A stretch of DNA of 16,201 bases from Propionibacteriaceae bacterium (GCA_030528545.1 JAUMYR010000034.1:6919-23119); one strand, 5' to 3'; positions 1-8,197 are shown, counted from the first letter of the stretch. Numbers and translations: made by a program. The notes: generated from the letters alone by a model not told the origin.

Positions 1-22
1 GCGGCTCGTCTCTCGGCCTTCG

Positions 23-96
23 TCGGGGTACCCGGATTTGAACCGAGGACCTTCCGCTCCCAAAGCGGACGCGCTACCAAACTGCGCCATACCCCG
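23..96 (-). tRNA. tRNA-Pro (anticodon UGG)
   Basis: Read on the minus strand, a complete cloverleaf is visible. The acceptor arms are CGGGGTA and TACCCCG, the T-arm contains GGTTCAAATCC, and the anticodon stem TCCGC/GCGGA closes the loop TTTGGGA, giving anticodon UGG (proline). The discriminator base is A and no CCA is encoded after it (the next bases are CGA). It lies 36 bp downstream of the hypothetical gene on the same strand and has its own probable extended -10 element. Confidence 0.96.
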
Positions 97-107
97 TAGC
101 TCGGGTA

Positions 108-116
108 ATCGTAGCA
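108..116 (-). promoter_or_regulatory. Probable extended -10 element for tRNA-Pro
   Basis: On the minus strand TGCTACGAT fits the extended -10 pattern TGnTAnnnT and ends 11 nt before the mature tRNA 5' end. The same TGC-TAnnnT form precedes tRNA-Gly. No good -35 hexamer is visible. A small CAGCC/GGCTG hairpin (115-130) overlaps it and might end transcription of the upstream gene. This is inference from pattern only. Confidence 0.45.
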
Positions 117-132
117 GCCTCTGGCGGCTGAG

Positions 133-1482
133 TTACCACAGCAGCCAGGCCAGCTGTGTGGGGCTGGGATTCCCTGCCCTTAGCCAGCGCTCAGTGGTGA
201 CGTGTAGCTGGGCGTAGCGGGTCAGGTCGGCTGGGCTCAGGTTCCCGGCCAGGGCCACCTTGAGGAGAGCGGTTTCGCGGGCGCAGCCGTGCGGTACGTG
301 CCCTGGGAGCCCGTTTCCGATGGCGGCGGCCAGGCTTGGTGCGTGTGCCGTCGCGGCGTCTGGGTCGGTCAGCAGCTGAGATTCCAGAGAAGGCCGGGTG
401 TAGGGAGACCAGAGTGCCGCCAGCACGTCGTCGCTCACCCCTGACTCCGCGGCGAGGGCCTGTGCATACAGCCTGACTCCGGCGAGGAACACCCCATCGG
501 GCAGTGGGGGTGCGGATAGGAGGCGGGCGAGCGCGTCGGCGGCGTCGGCGAGTAGCGTCCTGCCAAGCAGCGGGGCGGCGTCCGCGGCCGCGGCCACGGC
601 GAAGGGCGTGGGTGAGGCCAGCCCCTCGGCGATCGCGATATCGAGCTCGTCCAGATCGGCCGAATCGCGGGTGGCGAGCCAGGTCAGGAACCAGGCCGAC
701 AGGTCGGCGGGAAGTGGCCCGGTCAGTGCCGAGACCACCAGGTCGTGCAGCGGAGGTGCCCATCCCAGCTGGAGCGCGGAGGCGCCTTCGGGCTGAATAA
801 TGGTCACGGTGTGGATCCCGGTGGGCGCGGTGAGCAGCTGGTTCGGATGATTGAGGAAGACGCTCAGACCCGGGGCGTGGGCCACGCCGTCGAGGTTCTG
901 CAGAGTGACCTCGTCCCCGGCCTCGACGACGGGGTGGGCCGGATACCATGCCGGGGTAAGCCGGGCGCTGAAATCCTCCAGCGAGGCGAACCAGCCGTAG
1001 CGCCACACTGTGAAGCGCTGCTGGCCGGGCGCCAGCTGCTGAGGCCGAGCCGCCTCTACCCGGACGCCCTCGCTCAGCGGCATGGCCTTCCAGTCCGTTC
1101 CGTAGGGCCAGAAGGCCTGGAGGTTGCCGCGCGGGTCGGCGTGCGCGACGTAGTTGGTCACCCCTCCCAGCCACCACACCAGCGGGTCTTGGCTGGTGAA
1201 CTCCAGTGCGGGCGGTTCGCTCATAGCTGGGGACGCGGAAAGGTTGCACTGAGTCACCGTGATCGCCACCCGCCCCGGCTCGCAGGCGAACGAGACTTCG
1301 GTCACGACCTGCCCACCGCTCCACGTCAGCGGCTCGTGGCCGGTCACCTCGGTGCCCGTGGGGCGTTCGACCCGGACCCGTAGGGCCGGTCGTGTCGAAC
1401 TTGTTCCGGCGTAGGTGAACACCTCGATCTCGGTGTCGCTGCGCAGCGTAGCCACACCGAAATCCGACGCCGTACCCTCCAC
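133..1482 (-). CDS. Hypothetical protein of about 449 aa, family not recognised
   Basis: I do not recognise the family. The frame is open further upstream, but that part crosses tRNA-Gly on the other strand and gives a tRNA-derived peptide, so it is not real. I chose GTG at 1482 because GGGAGG sits 5 nt before it; ATG at 1530 is the alternative but has no ribosome binding site. The N-terminal 240 residues look beta-rich and carry aromatic clusters (WW near residue 103, FWPYGTDW near 124-131). The C-terminal 200 residues are alanine/leucine-rich and probably helical. There is no signal peptide or membrane segment, so it is probably cytoplasmic. It is a single-gene unit between two tRNAs. Codon use and GC match the neighbours, so it is likely a genuine native gene. 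Confidence 0.72.
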   Translation of the reverse strand: MEGTASDFGVATLRSDTEIEVFTYAGTSSTRPALRVRVERPTGTEVTGHEPLTWSGGQVVTEVSFACEPGRVAITVTQCNLSASPAMSEPPALEFTSQDPLVWWLGGVTNYVAHADPRGNLQAFWPYGTDWKAMPLSEGVRVEAARPQQLAPGQQRFTVWRYGWFASLEDFSARLTPAWYPAHPVVEAGDEVTLQNLDGVAHAPGLSVFLNHPNQLLTAPTGIHTVTIIQPEGASALQLGWAPPLHDLVVSALTGPLPADLSAWFLTWLATRDSADLDELDIAIAEGLASPTPFAVAAAADAAPLLGRTLLADAADALARLLSAPPLPDGVFLAGVRLYAQALAAESGVSDDVLAALWSPYTRPSLESQLLTDPDAATAHAPSLAAAIGNGLPGHVPHGCARETALLKVALAGNLSPADLTRYAQLHVTTERWLRAGNPSPTQLAWLLW

Positions 1483-1505
1483 GAACACCTCCCGGTGGCT
1501 AACTC

Positions 1506-1514
1506 TGCTACACT
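1506..1514 (+). promoter_or_regulatory. Probable extended -10 element for tRNA-Gly
   Basis: TGCTACACT fits the extended -10 pattern TGnTAnnnT. Initiation about 7 nt downstream would be near 1521, giving a 20-nt precursor leader. That leader would begin with a GCTCGC/GCGAGC hairpin (1521-1539) ending two bases before the mature tRNA. No convincing -35 is visible. Confidence 0.45.
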
Positions 1515-1541
1515 CATCGGGCTCGCGCATTTTGCGAGCGT

Positions 1542-1615
1542 GCGGACGTAGCTCAATGGTAGAGCCCCAGTCTTCCAAACTGGCTACGCGGGTTCGATTC
1601 CCGTCGTCCGCTCCA
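1542..1615 (+). tRNA. tRNA-Gly (anticodon UCC)
   Basis: The acceptor strands GCGGACG and CGTCCGC pair perfectly. The anticodon stem CCAGT/ACTGG holds loop CTTCCAA with anticodon UCC (glycine), and the T-arm contains GGTTCGATTCC. The discriminator is T at 1612 and CCA is encoded at 1613-1615. This contrasts with tRNA-Pro in the same window, which lacks encoded CCA. It is divergent from the hypothetical gene on the minus strand. Confidence 0.97.
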
Positions 1616-1971
1616 TGGGGCACCTGCCACCGCAGCTGCCTTGGCCGGAAGCCGGTCGAGGCGGGCCTCCGCTTCGCCGTGATCTGAGCGGGATGTGCCC
1701 CTCTCGCAGCGGGACTTCTCGGAAGGGTGGGACGACCGAGCGGGTGGCGAAGAAAAGTTCAGCGGCCTCCCTAGGTCCCCGACCCACAGCTGGCTGCTCC
1801 TCGCCGAGGCGGGGCGGGTTCCTGATGACGGGCTCCACCAGCCCACAGCGTGAGCCGGGAACCATATAGCCGCGGCCCTTTTGGCGGTGTGCGGTTGGTA
1901 GCTGTTCGGCGGGATCGCTAGGATGACACGGCGTCCATTGCGCACCCATGTCCATCGTGTAGGAGACTTCC
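1616..1971. other. 356-bp stretch without a gene between tRNA-Gly and tig
   Basis: No convincing coding frame is present. The short frames here begin inside tRNA-Gly or run antisense into tig and have no ribosome binding site. The stretch holds inverted repeats that could end tRNA-Gly transcription: GGTTCC (1817-1822) with GGAACC (1858-1863), enclosing GGGCT/AGCCC (1830-1834/1840-1844). The tig promoter lies near its right end. I could not match it to a known RNA family. Confidence 0.6.
1895..1924 (+). promoter_or_regulatory. Probable promoter of tig
   Basis: TTGGTA (1895-1900) and TAGGAT (1919-1924) are separated by 18 bp and resemble an actinobacterial housekeeping sigma promoter. Predicted initiation near 1931 gives a leader of about 40 nt that contains the AGGAG ribosome binding site at 1961-1965. 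Confidence 0.5.
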
Positions 1972-3357
1972 GTGCCCAGCACCTTCGAGCAGCTCAACCC
2001 GACCCGGGTGAAGTTCACCGTCGAAATCCCGTTTGCCGACCTGGCGCCCGCCCTGAAGAAGGCGTACAAGGAGATCGCTGAGCAGGTCAGCATCCCCGGC
2101 TTCCGCAAGGGCAAGGTTCCGGCGGCCGTCATCGACCAGCGGTTCGGGCGTGGCGTGGTGCTGCAGGAGGCCATCAACGAGGTGATCCCGCAGGCTTACA
2201 ACGCCGCGGTGGCCGAGGCCAAGGTGACCCCGCTGGCCCAGCCGGAGATCGAGGTCACCAAGCTTGAAGACAACGAATTGGTGGAATTCGTCGCTGAGGT
2301 CGACATCCGCCCCGAGTTTGAGCTGCCAGACTTCGCCTCGATCAAGGCCGAGGTGGACACGCTGGAGGTCACCGACGCCGACATCGATGAGCGCGTCGAG
2401 TTGCTGCGTGAGCGTTTCGCGAAGACCAATGTGGTCGAGCGTGCGGCTGCCGAGGGGGACGTGGTGAGCCTCAACCTCATCGGCCGCCGGGACGGCGTCG
2501 AGCTTGAGGACGCCGCGGCTGAGGGCGTGACCTACAAGATCGGTTCGGGCAACATGATCGAAGGGCTCGACGAAGCGGTCATCGGTCTGTCGGCGGGTGA
2601 GTCCAAGGTCTTCTCCGCCAAGCTCGTCGGTGGTGCCGAGCGCGGCAAAGAGGCCGACATTGAGGTGACCGTCGTCAAGGTTCAGGAGCAGGAACTCCCA
2701 GCTCTTGATGACGATTTCGCCCAGCTCGTGAGCGAGTTCGATACCGTCGAAGAGATGAAGGCCGACCTGCGTGGGGCCATCGAACTTCAAAAGAAATATG
2801 CTCAGCGTGCCGACGCCCGCGATCGCGTCCTCGAAGAGGTGCTGAAGGTCGTCGACTTCCCGCTGCCCGAGGGGCTGCTGGCCAAGGAACTGGAGGCGCG
2901 CCGCGCCCAGGTCACCGCTCAGCTGGCGCAGGCTGGGCTGAGCGTCGAGCAGTATCTGGAGGACGCCGAGGACGAGACCGCGAAGACCGCGGAAGAGTTC
3001 TGGGCCGATATCGACCAGCGGGGCACCGATGCGCTGCGTGCGCAGATGGTCCTCGATGCCTATGTCGATGGCAACGAGATCAGCGTGGACCAGCAGGACC
3101 TGACGGCGCTGCTCTTCCGCAAGGCCCAGCAGAACGGCACCACGCCGGAACAAGAGGCCAAGCACATGATGGAGCACGATCACATGGCGGAGTGGATTGG
3201 TGAGATCCGCCGTGGGAAGGCGCTGGAGGCCATCGTCACCGCGGCGACCGTGGTGGACGGCAATGGGGACGTGGTGGCTATGGTTGACGCCCCGGCCGAG
3301 GCCGATAAGGACGCTGAGGCCGCCGAGAAGGCCACCGAAACCACGGAAGAGGAGTGA
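1972..3357 (+). CDS. tig: Trigger factor, ribosome-associated chaperone and prolyl isomerase
   Basis: Trigger factor binds near the ribosome exit tunnel and protects nascent chains; its middle domain is an FKBP-type peptidyl-prolyl isomerase. The protein is 461 aa, close to the usual length. The ribosome-binding signature GFRKGKVP is at residues 43-50 in the N-terminal domain. The FKBP-like domain spans about 155-245 (GDVVSLNLIGRRDG onward). The helical C-terminal chaperone domain follows and ends in an acidic Glu/Ala/Asp-rich tail, as in other actinobacteria. The start is GTG, supported by AGGAG 6 nt upstream and by alignment of the N-terminus with the family. A hairpin follows the gene, so it is probably monocistronic and separate from the clp genes. 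Confidence 0.97.
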   Translation: MPSTFEQLNPTRVKFTVEIPFADLAPALKKAYKEIAEQVSIPGFRKGKVPAAVIDQRFGRGVVLQEAINEVIPQAYNAAVAEAKVTPLAQPEIEVTKLEDNELVEFVAEVDIRPEFELPDFASIKAEVDTLEVTDADIDERVELLRERFAKTNVVERAAAEGDVVSLNLIGRRDGVELEDAAAEGVTYKIGSGNMIEGLDEAVIGLSAGESKVFSAKLVGGAERGKEADIEVTVVKVQEQELPALDDDFAQLVSEFDTVEEMKADLRGAIELQKKYAQRADARDRVLEEVLKVVDFPLPEGLLAKELEARRAQVTAQLAQAGLSVEQYLEDAEDETAKTAEEFWADIDQRGTDALRAQMVLDAYVDGNEISVDQQDLTALLFRKAQQNGTTPEQEAKHMMEHDHMAEWIGEIRRGKALEAIVTAATVVDGNGDVVAMVDAPAEADKDAEAAEKATETTEEE

Positions 3358-3381
3358 TCCTCGACCTGAGAGCCTAAAGTG

Positions 3382-3411
3382 AGGGCGCGTCGATTCTCGT
3401 CGGCGCGCCCT
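3382..3411 (+). terminator. Probable intrinsic terminator after tig
   Basis: AGGGCGCG (3382-3389) pairs perfectly with CGCGCCCT (3404-3411) around a 14-nt loop, 24 bp past the tig stop. It lacks a T-run, which is common in high-GC actinobacteria. Confidence 0.6.
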
Positions 3412-3422
3412 GACGATCATCT

Positions 3423-3438
3423 AACGCTTTGAGCGAAA
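3423..3438 (+). promoter_or_regulatory. Candidate ClgR operator before clpP1
   Basis: CGCT (3425-3428), three bases and AGCG (3432-3435) form an inverted repeat, giving CGC-N5-GCG flanked by A/T. This matches the core of the ClgR box known from corynebacteria and streptomycetes, where ClgR activates clpP1P2. It lies about 50 bp upstream of the predicted clpP1 transcription start, a sensible place for an activator. The assignment is inferred, because no clgR gene is in the window. Confidence 0.5.
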
Positions 3439-3474
3439 AGCCCGTCACCACTCAGTTTTCTCGTCGTAGCCAGG

Positions 3475-3480
3475 TAGGTT
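3475..3480 (+). promoter_or_regulatory. Probable -10 element of the clpP1P2 operon
   Basis: TAGGTT ends 7 nt before the GTG start codon, so initiation would fall at or next to the start codon and give a leaderless mRNA. A weak AGG at 3476-3478 lies inside the hexamer. No clear -35 is seen, which agrees with activator dependence. Confidence 0.45.
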
Positions 3481-3487
3481 AGAACCC

Positions 3488-4117
3488 GTGACTGATTTCC
3501 TGAATCCCGCAGGCCTGCGCGCCGCGGCCCAGAATGGCTCCGGTCTAGGCATGACCGACAACGTGTATCAGGCGCTGTTGGCCAATCGCATCATCTTTCT
3601 CGGCTCCGAGGTGCGTGACGAGAATGCCAACGCGATCTGCGCGCAGATGCTGCTGCTCAACGCAGAGGACCCCCACAAGGACATCTACCTCTACATCAAC
3701 TCGCCCGGCGGTTCAGTGGATTCCGGTATGGCCATCTTCGACACCATGCAGTGGATCAGCAACGATGTCGCGACCGTCGCCATGGGACTGGCCGCTTCCA
3801 TGGGACAGTTCCTGCTGAGCGCTGGCACCCCGGGCAAGCGGTTCGCGTTGCCGCACAGCAGGATCATGATGCACCAGCCATCGGGTGGTCTTGGGGGAAC
3901 CGCATCGGACATCCGGATTCAGGCCGAGCAGTCGCTTCACATCAAGCGCACCATGGCCGAACTGATCGCCAAGCACACCGGCCAGACGCTGGCCCAGATC
4001 GAAGCCGATTCCGATCGGGACCGTTGGTTCACCGCGGAACAGGCGCTTGAATACGGCTTCATCGACCACGTGTACGAACGTGCGTCGCAGATCAAGACGG
4101 AGGCACCGAACCAGTGA
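3488..4117 (+). CDS. clpP1: ATP-dependent Clp protease proteolytic subunit 1
   Basis: ClpP is the serine peptidase chamber of the Clp protease. In actinobacteria two different ClpP rings assemble and work with ClpX or ClpC1. At 209 aa the protein has the normal length. The catalytic triad is visible: Ser104 in AASMGQ, His129 in MMHQPSGG and Asp178 in DRDRWF. The NSPGG motif at 71-75 is the conserved beta-strand/oxyanion region. The GTG start follows a TAGGTT hexamer by 7 nt with no real ribosome binding site, so the gene may be leaderless. It overlaps clpP2 by 4 bp, which implies one operon with translational coupling. The ClgR-like repeat upstream suggests stress-linked activation. Confidence 0.97.
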   Translation: MTDFLNPAGLRAAAQNGSGLGMTDNVYQALLANRIIFLGSEVRDENANAICAQMLLLNAEDPHKDIYLYINSPGGSVDSGMAIFDTMQWISNDVATVAMGLAASMGQFLLSAGTPGKRFALPHSRIMMHQPSGGLGGTASDIRIQAEQSLHIKRTMAELIAKHTGQTLAQIEADSDRDRWFTAEQALEYGFIDHVYERASQIKTEAPNQ

Positions 4118-4761
4118 GCACGCTCGACATGATGCCTGGCGGGCTCGCCAATGGCATGGACGCCAACTACTACATCCCGCAGTGGGAGGAACGCACCAGC
4201 TATGGCATCCGGCGCGTCGATCCCTTCACCAAGCTGTTCGAGGACCGGGTGATCTTCCTCGGTACCCCCATCAGCGACGACGTCGCGAACGCGGTCATGG
4301 CCCAGTTGCTGAGCCTCCAGTCGATGGACCCGGAGCGTCCGATCTCGATGTATATCAACTCTCCCGGCGGCTCTTTCACAGCTTTGACCGCGATCTACGA
4401 CACCATGCGTTACGTCAAACCGCCGGTGCACACCATCTGCCTCGGCCAGGCCGCGTCGGCCGCGGCCGTGCTGCTCGCCGCGGGCGAGAAGGGCCAGCGT
4501 CTCGCTCTGCCGAACTCGCGGATCCTCATCCATCAGCCCGCGACCGAGGGCGGCTATGGCCAGTCCTCCGACCTAGAGATCCAGGCGCGAGAGATCCTGC
4601 GGATCCGGGCGCTCATGGAGAACATGCTCGCGGCTGACACCGGCCAGAGCGTGGAGAAGGTCAGCCGGGACATTGAGCGGGACAAGTATCTGACCGCGCA
4701 GGAGGCGGTCGAGTACGGAATCGTGGACGACATCTTGACCTCGCTCAAGGCGGGAAACTAG
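4114..4761 (+). CDS. clpP2: ATP-dependent Clp protease proteolytic subunit 2
   Basis: This second ClpP paralogue (215 aa) probably forms the mixed ClpP1P2 double ring known in actinobacteria. All triad residues are present: Ser115 in GQAASA, His140 in LIHQPA and Asp190 in ERDKYL. NSPGG is at 82-86. The N-terminus is longer than that of ClpP1 and includes an ATPase-docking type segment (residues 15-35). GTG at 4114 overlaps the clpP1 TGA (GTGA), giving translational coupling and roughly equal synthesis of the two subunits. A GCACCG/CGGTGC hairpin follows before clpX. The order clpP1-clpP2-clpX is the usual actinobacterial one. Confidence 0.97.
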   Translation: MSTLDMMPGGLANGMDANYYIPQWEERTSYGIRRVDPFTKLFEDRVIFLGTPISDDVANAVMAQLLSLQSMDPERPISMYINSPGGSFTALTAIYDTMRYVKPPVHTICLGQAASAAAVLLAAGEKGQRLALPNSRILIHQPATEGGYGQSSDLEIQAREILRIRALMENMLAADTGQSVEKVSRDIERDKYLTAQEAVEYGIVDDILTSLKAGN

Positions 4762-4802
4762 CTGCGAAAGCGGTCTGGCCTTAACCCGAGCTGGAGGGCG
4801 GC

Positions 4803-4818
4803 GCACCGAAGGCGGTGC
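4803..4818 (+). terminator. Hairpin between clpP2 and clpX
   Basis: GCACCG and CGGTGC form a perfect 6-bp stem with an AAGG loop, 41 bp after the clpP2 stop. No T-run follows. It may attenuate or process read-through into clpX rather than stop it fully. Confidence 0.35.
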
Positions 4819-4894
4819 CCTTAGCGCCAACCTGACCTTGCTCGGGCTAGGGTTGGAACCAGATCACCCGGAGGACCGGAGTAAGGAGAGGCTC

Positions 4895-6178
<1,284 letters not shown>

Positions 6179-6181
6179 GTC

Positions 6182-7240
6182 TCAGCCCAGCCAGGGCTCC
6201 AGCCCGTCGTCGGCTGGCCACTCAGTGAGGTGGGCCTCGTGTCCGGTCAGGAGGCAATCGGCGAAGGCGCGGGCCACCCGGTCCCGGTCGGAGTGGTCGA
6301 CGCCGGTGACGAGCAGCCGCGTCCGCGGGGTCCGGCCAGCCCATTCCCCGGTCACCCCGATGTAGAGCTGTCCTCCCGCCCCGTACCATCCGCAGATCTG
6401 CTCCGGGCGGCTCGGCACCCAGAAACAGCCGCGAGCCCTGATCCGGCCACCGCCCAGCAGTTCGATCTGATCCAGCAGCCGCTGGGGGTGAAACGGCCGG
6501 GGTGAGGCCAGCTCGATGGTCCAGGCCGCACCGGATTCGTTGATGTGGCGGCAGTCCACGTTCAGCGGGTCCAGGCGATGCTCGGCCGCGGCGATGTCAT
6601 GGTTCATCCTGGCCGCCGATTCCGCGTCGAACTCCGCCATGCCCAGCCAAAGACGGGTGCTGGCGGGAGCGCTGTGCCGCAGCAGTTCCTGGTCCTGCTC
6701 GCTGGGGACGTCAGGGGTCGCCACGATATCGGCATAGTCGATGATCGCGCTGAGGGCCTCACCCACCGAACGGCCGTCGTTCTCGCCGAGTGCGAGGCCA
6801 TGTTCGCGCAGGAGCCGGTCGTCGAGGAGATCCGACTCGAGGCTGTCGGGTTCCACCGCCGCGACCACGGCGGACAGGCTTACCTGGGCGGCGCCATCGG
6901 CGATCTCCGCGGACAGGTGGGCGATGAATGCCCCGGGGGCCACGGTGGGCGGTAGGGACACGACGATGTTTCGCCAGGGCCCCTCGGATAGCCGGATCAC
7001 GGTAGCGACGGCATCCTCACGCACCGAACAGCTGACGCAGCACGAGGTCGACTCCGAGGTGGTTGCCTCTACCAGCCCGGTGAGCCCGTAGAGGGAACGG
7101 ACGAATGTCCCGCCGACGCCGGAGTCGTGGCTCATGGTGTGGCGGACGACGACCGAGTCGGCCAGGTCCGCAGCGAGGCTGTCGGCGACCACCTGACCGG
7201 CGATGTCGCTCAGGCAGGCGACCGTGATGACCCTGGTCAT
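6182..7240 (-). CDS. COG0523/CobW-like protein without GTPase motifs, Mrf-like ribosome hibernation factor candidate
   Basis: The C-terminal region (about 255-335) matches the CobW C-terminal domain, with the [11 protein letters not shown] motif, [11 protein letters not shown] and a GGQLYIG strand. The N-terminal half has the fold order of a COG0523 zinc GTPase but lacks Walker A: the start [12 protein letters not shown] has no GKT, and the usual NKxD position reads TPDV. The family's CxCC metal motif is replaced by CCVSC at 67-71 followed by REDA. This closely resembles mycobacterial Mrf (Rv0106 type, CVSC), which recruits the hibernation protein MPY to zinc-free ribosomes. ATG at 7240 overlaps the L31 stop by 4 bp, so it is co-translated with a zinc-free L31 under a Zur-box-like site. 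The Mrf role is inferred from the motif and context; a zinc chaperone is the alternative. Confidence 0.8.
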   Translation of the reverse strand: MTRVITVACLSDIAGQVVADSLAADLADSVVVRHTMSHDSGVGGTFVRSLYGLTGLVEATTSESTSCCVSCSVREDAVATVIRLSEGPWRNIVVSLPPTVAPGAFIAHLSAEIADGAAQVSLSAVVAAVEPDSLESDLLDDRLLREHGLALGENDGRSVGEALSAIIDYADIVATPDVPSEQDQELLRHSAPASTRLWLGMAEFDAESAARMNHDIAAAEHRLDPLNVDCRHINESGAAWTIELASPRPFHPQRLLDQIELLGGGRIRARGCFWVPSRPEQICGWYGAGGQLYIGVTGEWAGRTPRTRLLVTGVDHSDRDRVARAFADCLLTGHEAHLTEWPADDGLEPWLG

Positions 7241-7485
7241 CGGCTGGTTCCGTAGCGGCGGTTGAACCGCTCGACGCGTCCAGCGGTATCGATGGTGCGG
7301 GCCTTACCGGTGTAGAAGGGGTGACTGGCCGAGGAGATCTCGACGTCCACCAGCGGGTATTCGACGCCGTCGGTCCACACGATGGTCTTCGCCGAGGTCA
7401 GCGTCGAGCGGGTGAGGAAGCTGAGGTCAGCGGACTTGTCCCGGAAGACGACCTGCTGGTAGGCGGGGTGGATGTCGGGTTTCAT
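7237..7485 (-). CDS. rpmE2: Ribosomal protein L31 type B, zinc-free form
   Basis: This is the 82-aa alternative L31 of the 50S subunit (bL31B), made in place of the zinc-binding L31 when zinc is scarce, which frees zinc bound in ribosomes. It begins [10 protein letters not shown], contains [20 protein letters not shown] and [20 protein letters not shown], and has no cysteine at all, whereas type A carries CxxC. It is preceded by an AAGGAGAG ribosome binding site. The Zur-like palindrome ends 28 bp before the start codon. It overlaps the downstream COG0523-like gene by 4 bp, so the two form one leftward operon. Confidence 0.95.
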   Translation of the reverse strand: MKPDIHPAYQQVVFRDKSADLSFLTRSTLTSAKTIVWTDGVEYPLVDVEISSASHPFYTGKARTIDTAGRVERFNRRYGTSR

Positions 7486-7512
7486 TGCTCTCCTTCGCTG
7501 TTGCTAGAGTAA

Positions 7513-7527
7513 TGATAATCATTCTCA
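7513..7527. promoter_or_regulatory. Zur box between two divergent ribosomal protein operons
   Basis: The 15-mer TGATAATCATTCTCA fits TGAnAATnATTnTCA, the core of Zur (zinc-uptake repressor) sites in actinobacteria. The perfect inner palindrome AATGATAATCATT spans 7511-7523. It is the most A/T-rich segment in its neighbourhood and is centred almost equally from the L31 start (28 bp) and the L28 start (26 bp). One site could therefore repress both directions when zinc is sufficient. A Fur-type iron site is a weaker alternative, since all adjacent genes belong to the zinc response. Confidence 0.85.
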
Positions 7528-7552
7528 ATACATCTGCAACTGAGGAGTACAT

Positions 7553-7789
7553 GTGGGTTCTGTCTGCGATGTGACTGGCGCCAGGCCAGGCTTTGGCAAC
7601 AACAAGCCGTGGTCCAAGACGCGCACGAGGCGCCGCTTCGACGTCAACGTTCAGTCCAAGCGCTACTGGGTGCCGTCCCTGGGGTGCCACGTCCGGCTCA
7701 AGGTCTCGGCGCGCGGAATCAAGATGATCGATGCTCGTGGCATCGACTCGGTGGTGACGGAAATGATCGCTAAGGGGGTGAAACTCTGA
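7553..7789 (+). CDS. rpmB: Ribosomal protein L28, zinc-free paralogue
   Basis: This 78-aa 50S subunit protein begins [17 protein letters not shown] and contains [17 protein letters not shown] and [15 protein letters not shown], all typical of bL28. Zinc-binding L28 has two CxxC pairs. Here the first is reduced to a lone Cys5 (VCDVTG) and the second is lost; Cys45 is unpaired. This is the pattern of the zinc-starvation paralogue in mycobacteria. The start is GTG at 7553, with GAGGAG ending 5 nt upstream. An overlapping out-of-frame ATG at 7551 opens only a seven-residue frame. It is joined to rpmG by a TGATG junction and lies downstream of the Zur-like box. Confidence 0.95.
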   Translation: MGSVCDVTGARPGFGNNKPWSKTRTRRRFDVNVQSKRYWVPSLGCHVRLKVSARGIKMIDARGIDSVVTEMIAKGVKL

Positions 7790-7959
7790 TGGCGAAGAAG
7801 AGCGCCGAACTGCGTCCCTTGGTCAAGCTTCGTTCCACGGCCGGGACCGGCTACACCTATGTGACCCGGAAGAACCGTCGCAATAATCCAGATCGGCTCG
7901 TACTGCGCAAGTTCGATCCGATCGTGCGCAAACACGTCGAGTTCAAAGAGAGCCGCTGA
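7789..7959 (+). CDS. rpmG: Ribosomal protein L33, zinc-free paralogue
   Basis: A 56-residue protein begins [20 protein letters not shown] and continues with [20 protein letters not shown] and [15 protein letters not shown], a clear bL33. Zinc-binding L33 has two CxxC pairs; this copy has no cysteine. The ATG shares its A with the TGA of rpmB (TGATG), so translation is probably coupled. It is the second and last gene of the rightward arm of the Zur-box island. The usual partners S14 and S18 of such clusters are not in this window. A hairpin follows 57 bp downstream. Confidence 0.95.
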   Translation: MAKKSAELRPLVKLRSTAGTGYTYVTRKNRRNNPDRLVLRKFDPIVRKHVEFKESR

Positions 7960-8016
7960 AACGGGTCGGGGCAGGGCTGCCTCGTCCTGTCTGAGGGATC
8001 ACGGAGGCGGTCCCGC

Positions 8017-8038
8017 CCGCGGCTGGCACCAGTCGCGG
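8017..8038 (+). terminator. Probable terminator after rpmB-rpmG
   Basis: CCGCGgCTGG and CCAGtCGCGG pair over ten positions with one G-T pair; the two-base centre means the apex must open to a GCAC loop. It lies 57 bp after rpmG. No T-run follows. Confidence 0.4.
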
Positions 8039-8046
8039 ACCCCTGG

Positions 8047-8085
8047 CCTTCTGACCTGGTCAGATGCCAAATAGCCGACAGAAGG
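8047..8085. repeat. Two mutually exclusive inverted repeats
   Basis: TCTGACC-T-GGTCAGA (8050-8064) is a perfect 15-bp palindrome. CCTTCTG (8047-8053) also pairs perfectly with CAGAAGG (8079-8085). The two use the same TCTG bases, so only one can form at a time. They lie between the convergent rpmG and valS genes. Function unknown. Confidence 0.5.
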
Positions 8086-8197
8086 GCGAGGCTTGTTCCC
8101 GGTCAGGCCGGGCCCCGGAGAGGAATTGGCCCCTCTGAGAAGATGCCGATCGCGGCTGGGCTGGACTCCGGCCCGCGGCCGTCTGCTCGAACCCGCG

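Noticed and set aside
1483..1623. N-terminal extension of the 449-aa hypothetical protein to an ATG at 1623
   Set aside because: The extension is the antisense translation of tRNA-Gly (GNRTRVASLEDWGSTIELRPH type peptide), a well-known artefact; the GTG at 1482 has the ribosome binding site.
1553..2177. Minus-strand frames of 130 and 197 codons across tRNA-Gly and the start of tig
   Set aside because: They cross a tRNA and run antisense to tig, with no family match and no ribosome binding site.
1918..3420. 500-codon minus-strand frame opposite tig
   Set aside because: It is the mirror of the trigger factor gene; His/Leu/Gly-rich composition is typical of antisense frames in GC-rich DNA.
4838..4894. 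19-residue N-terminal extension of ClpX
   Set aside because: The ATG at 4895 has AAGGAGAGG upstream and gives the conserved N-terminus just ahead of the zinc-binding domain.
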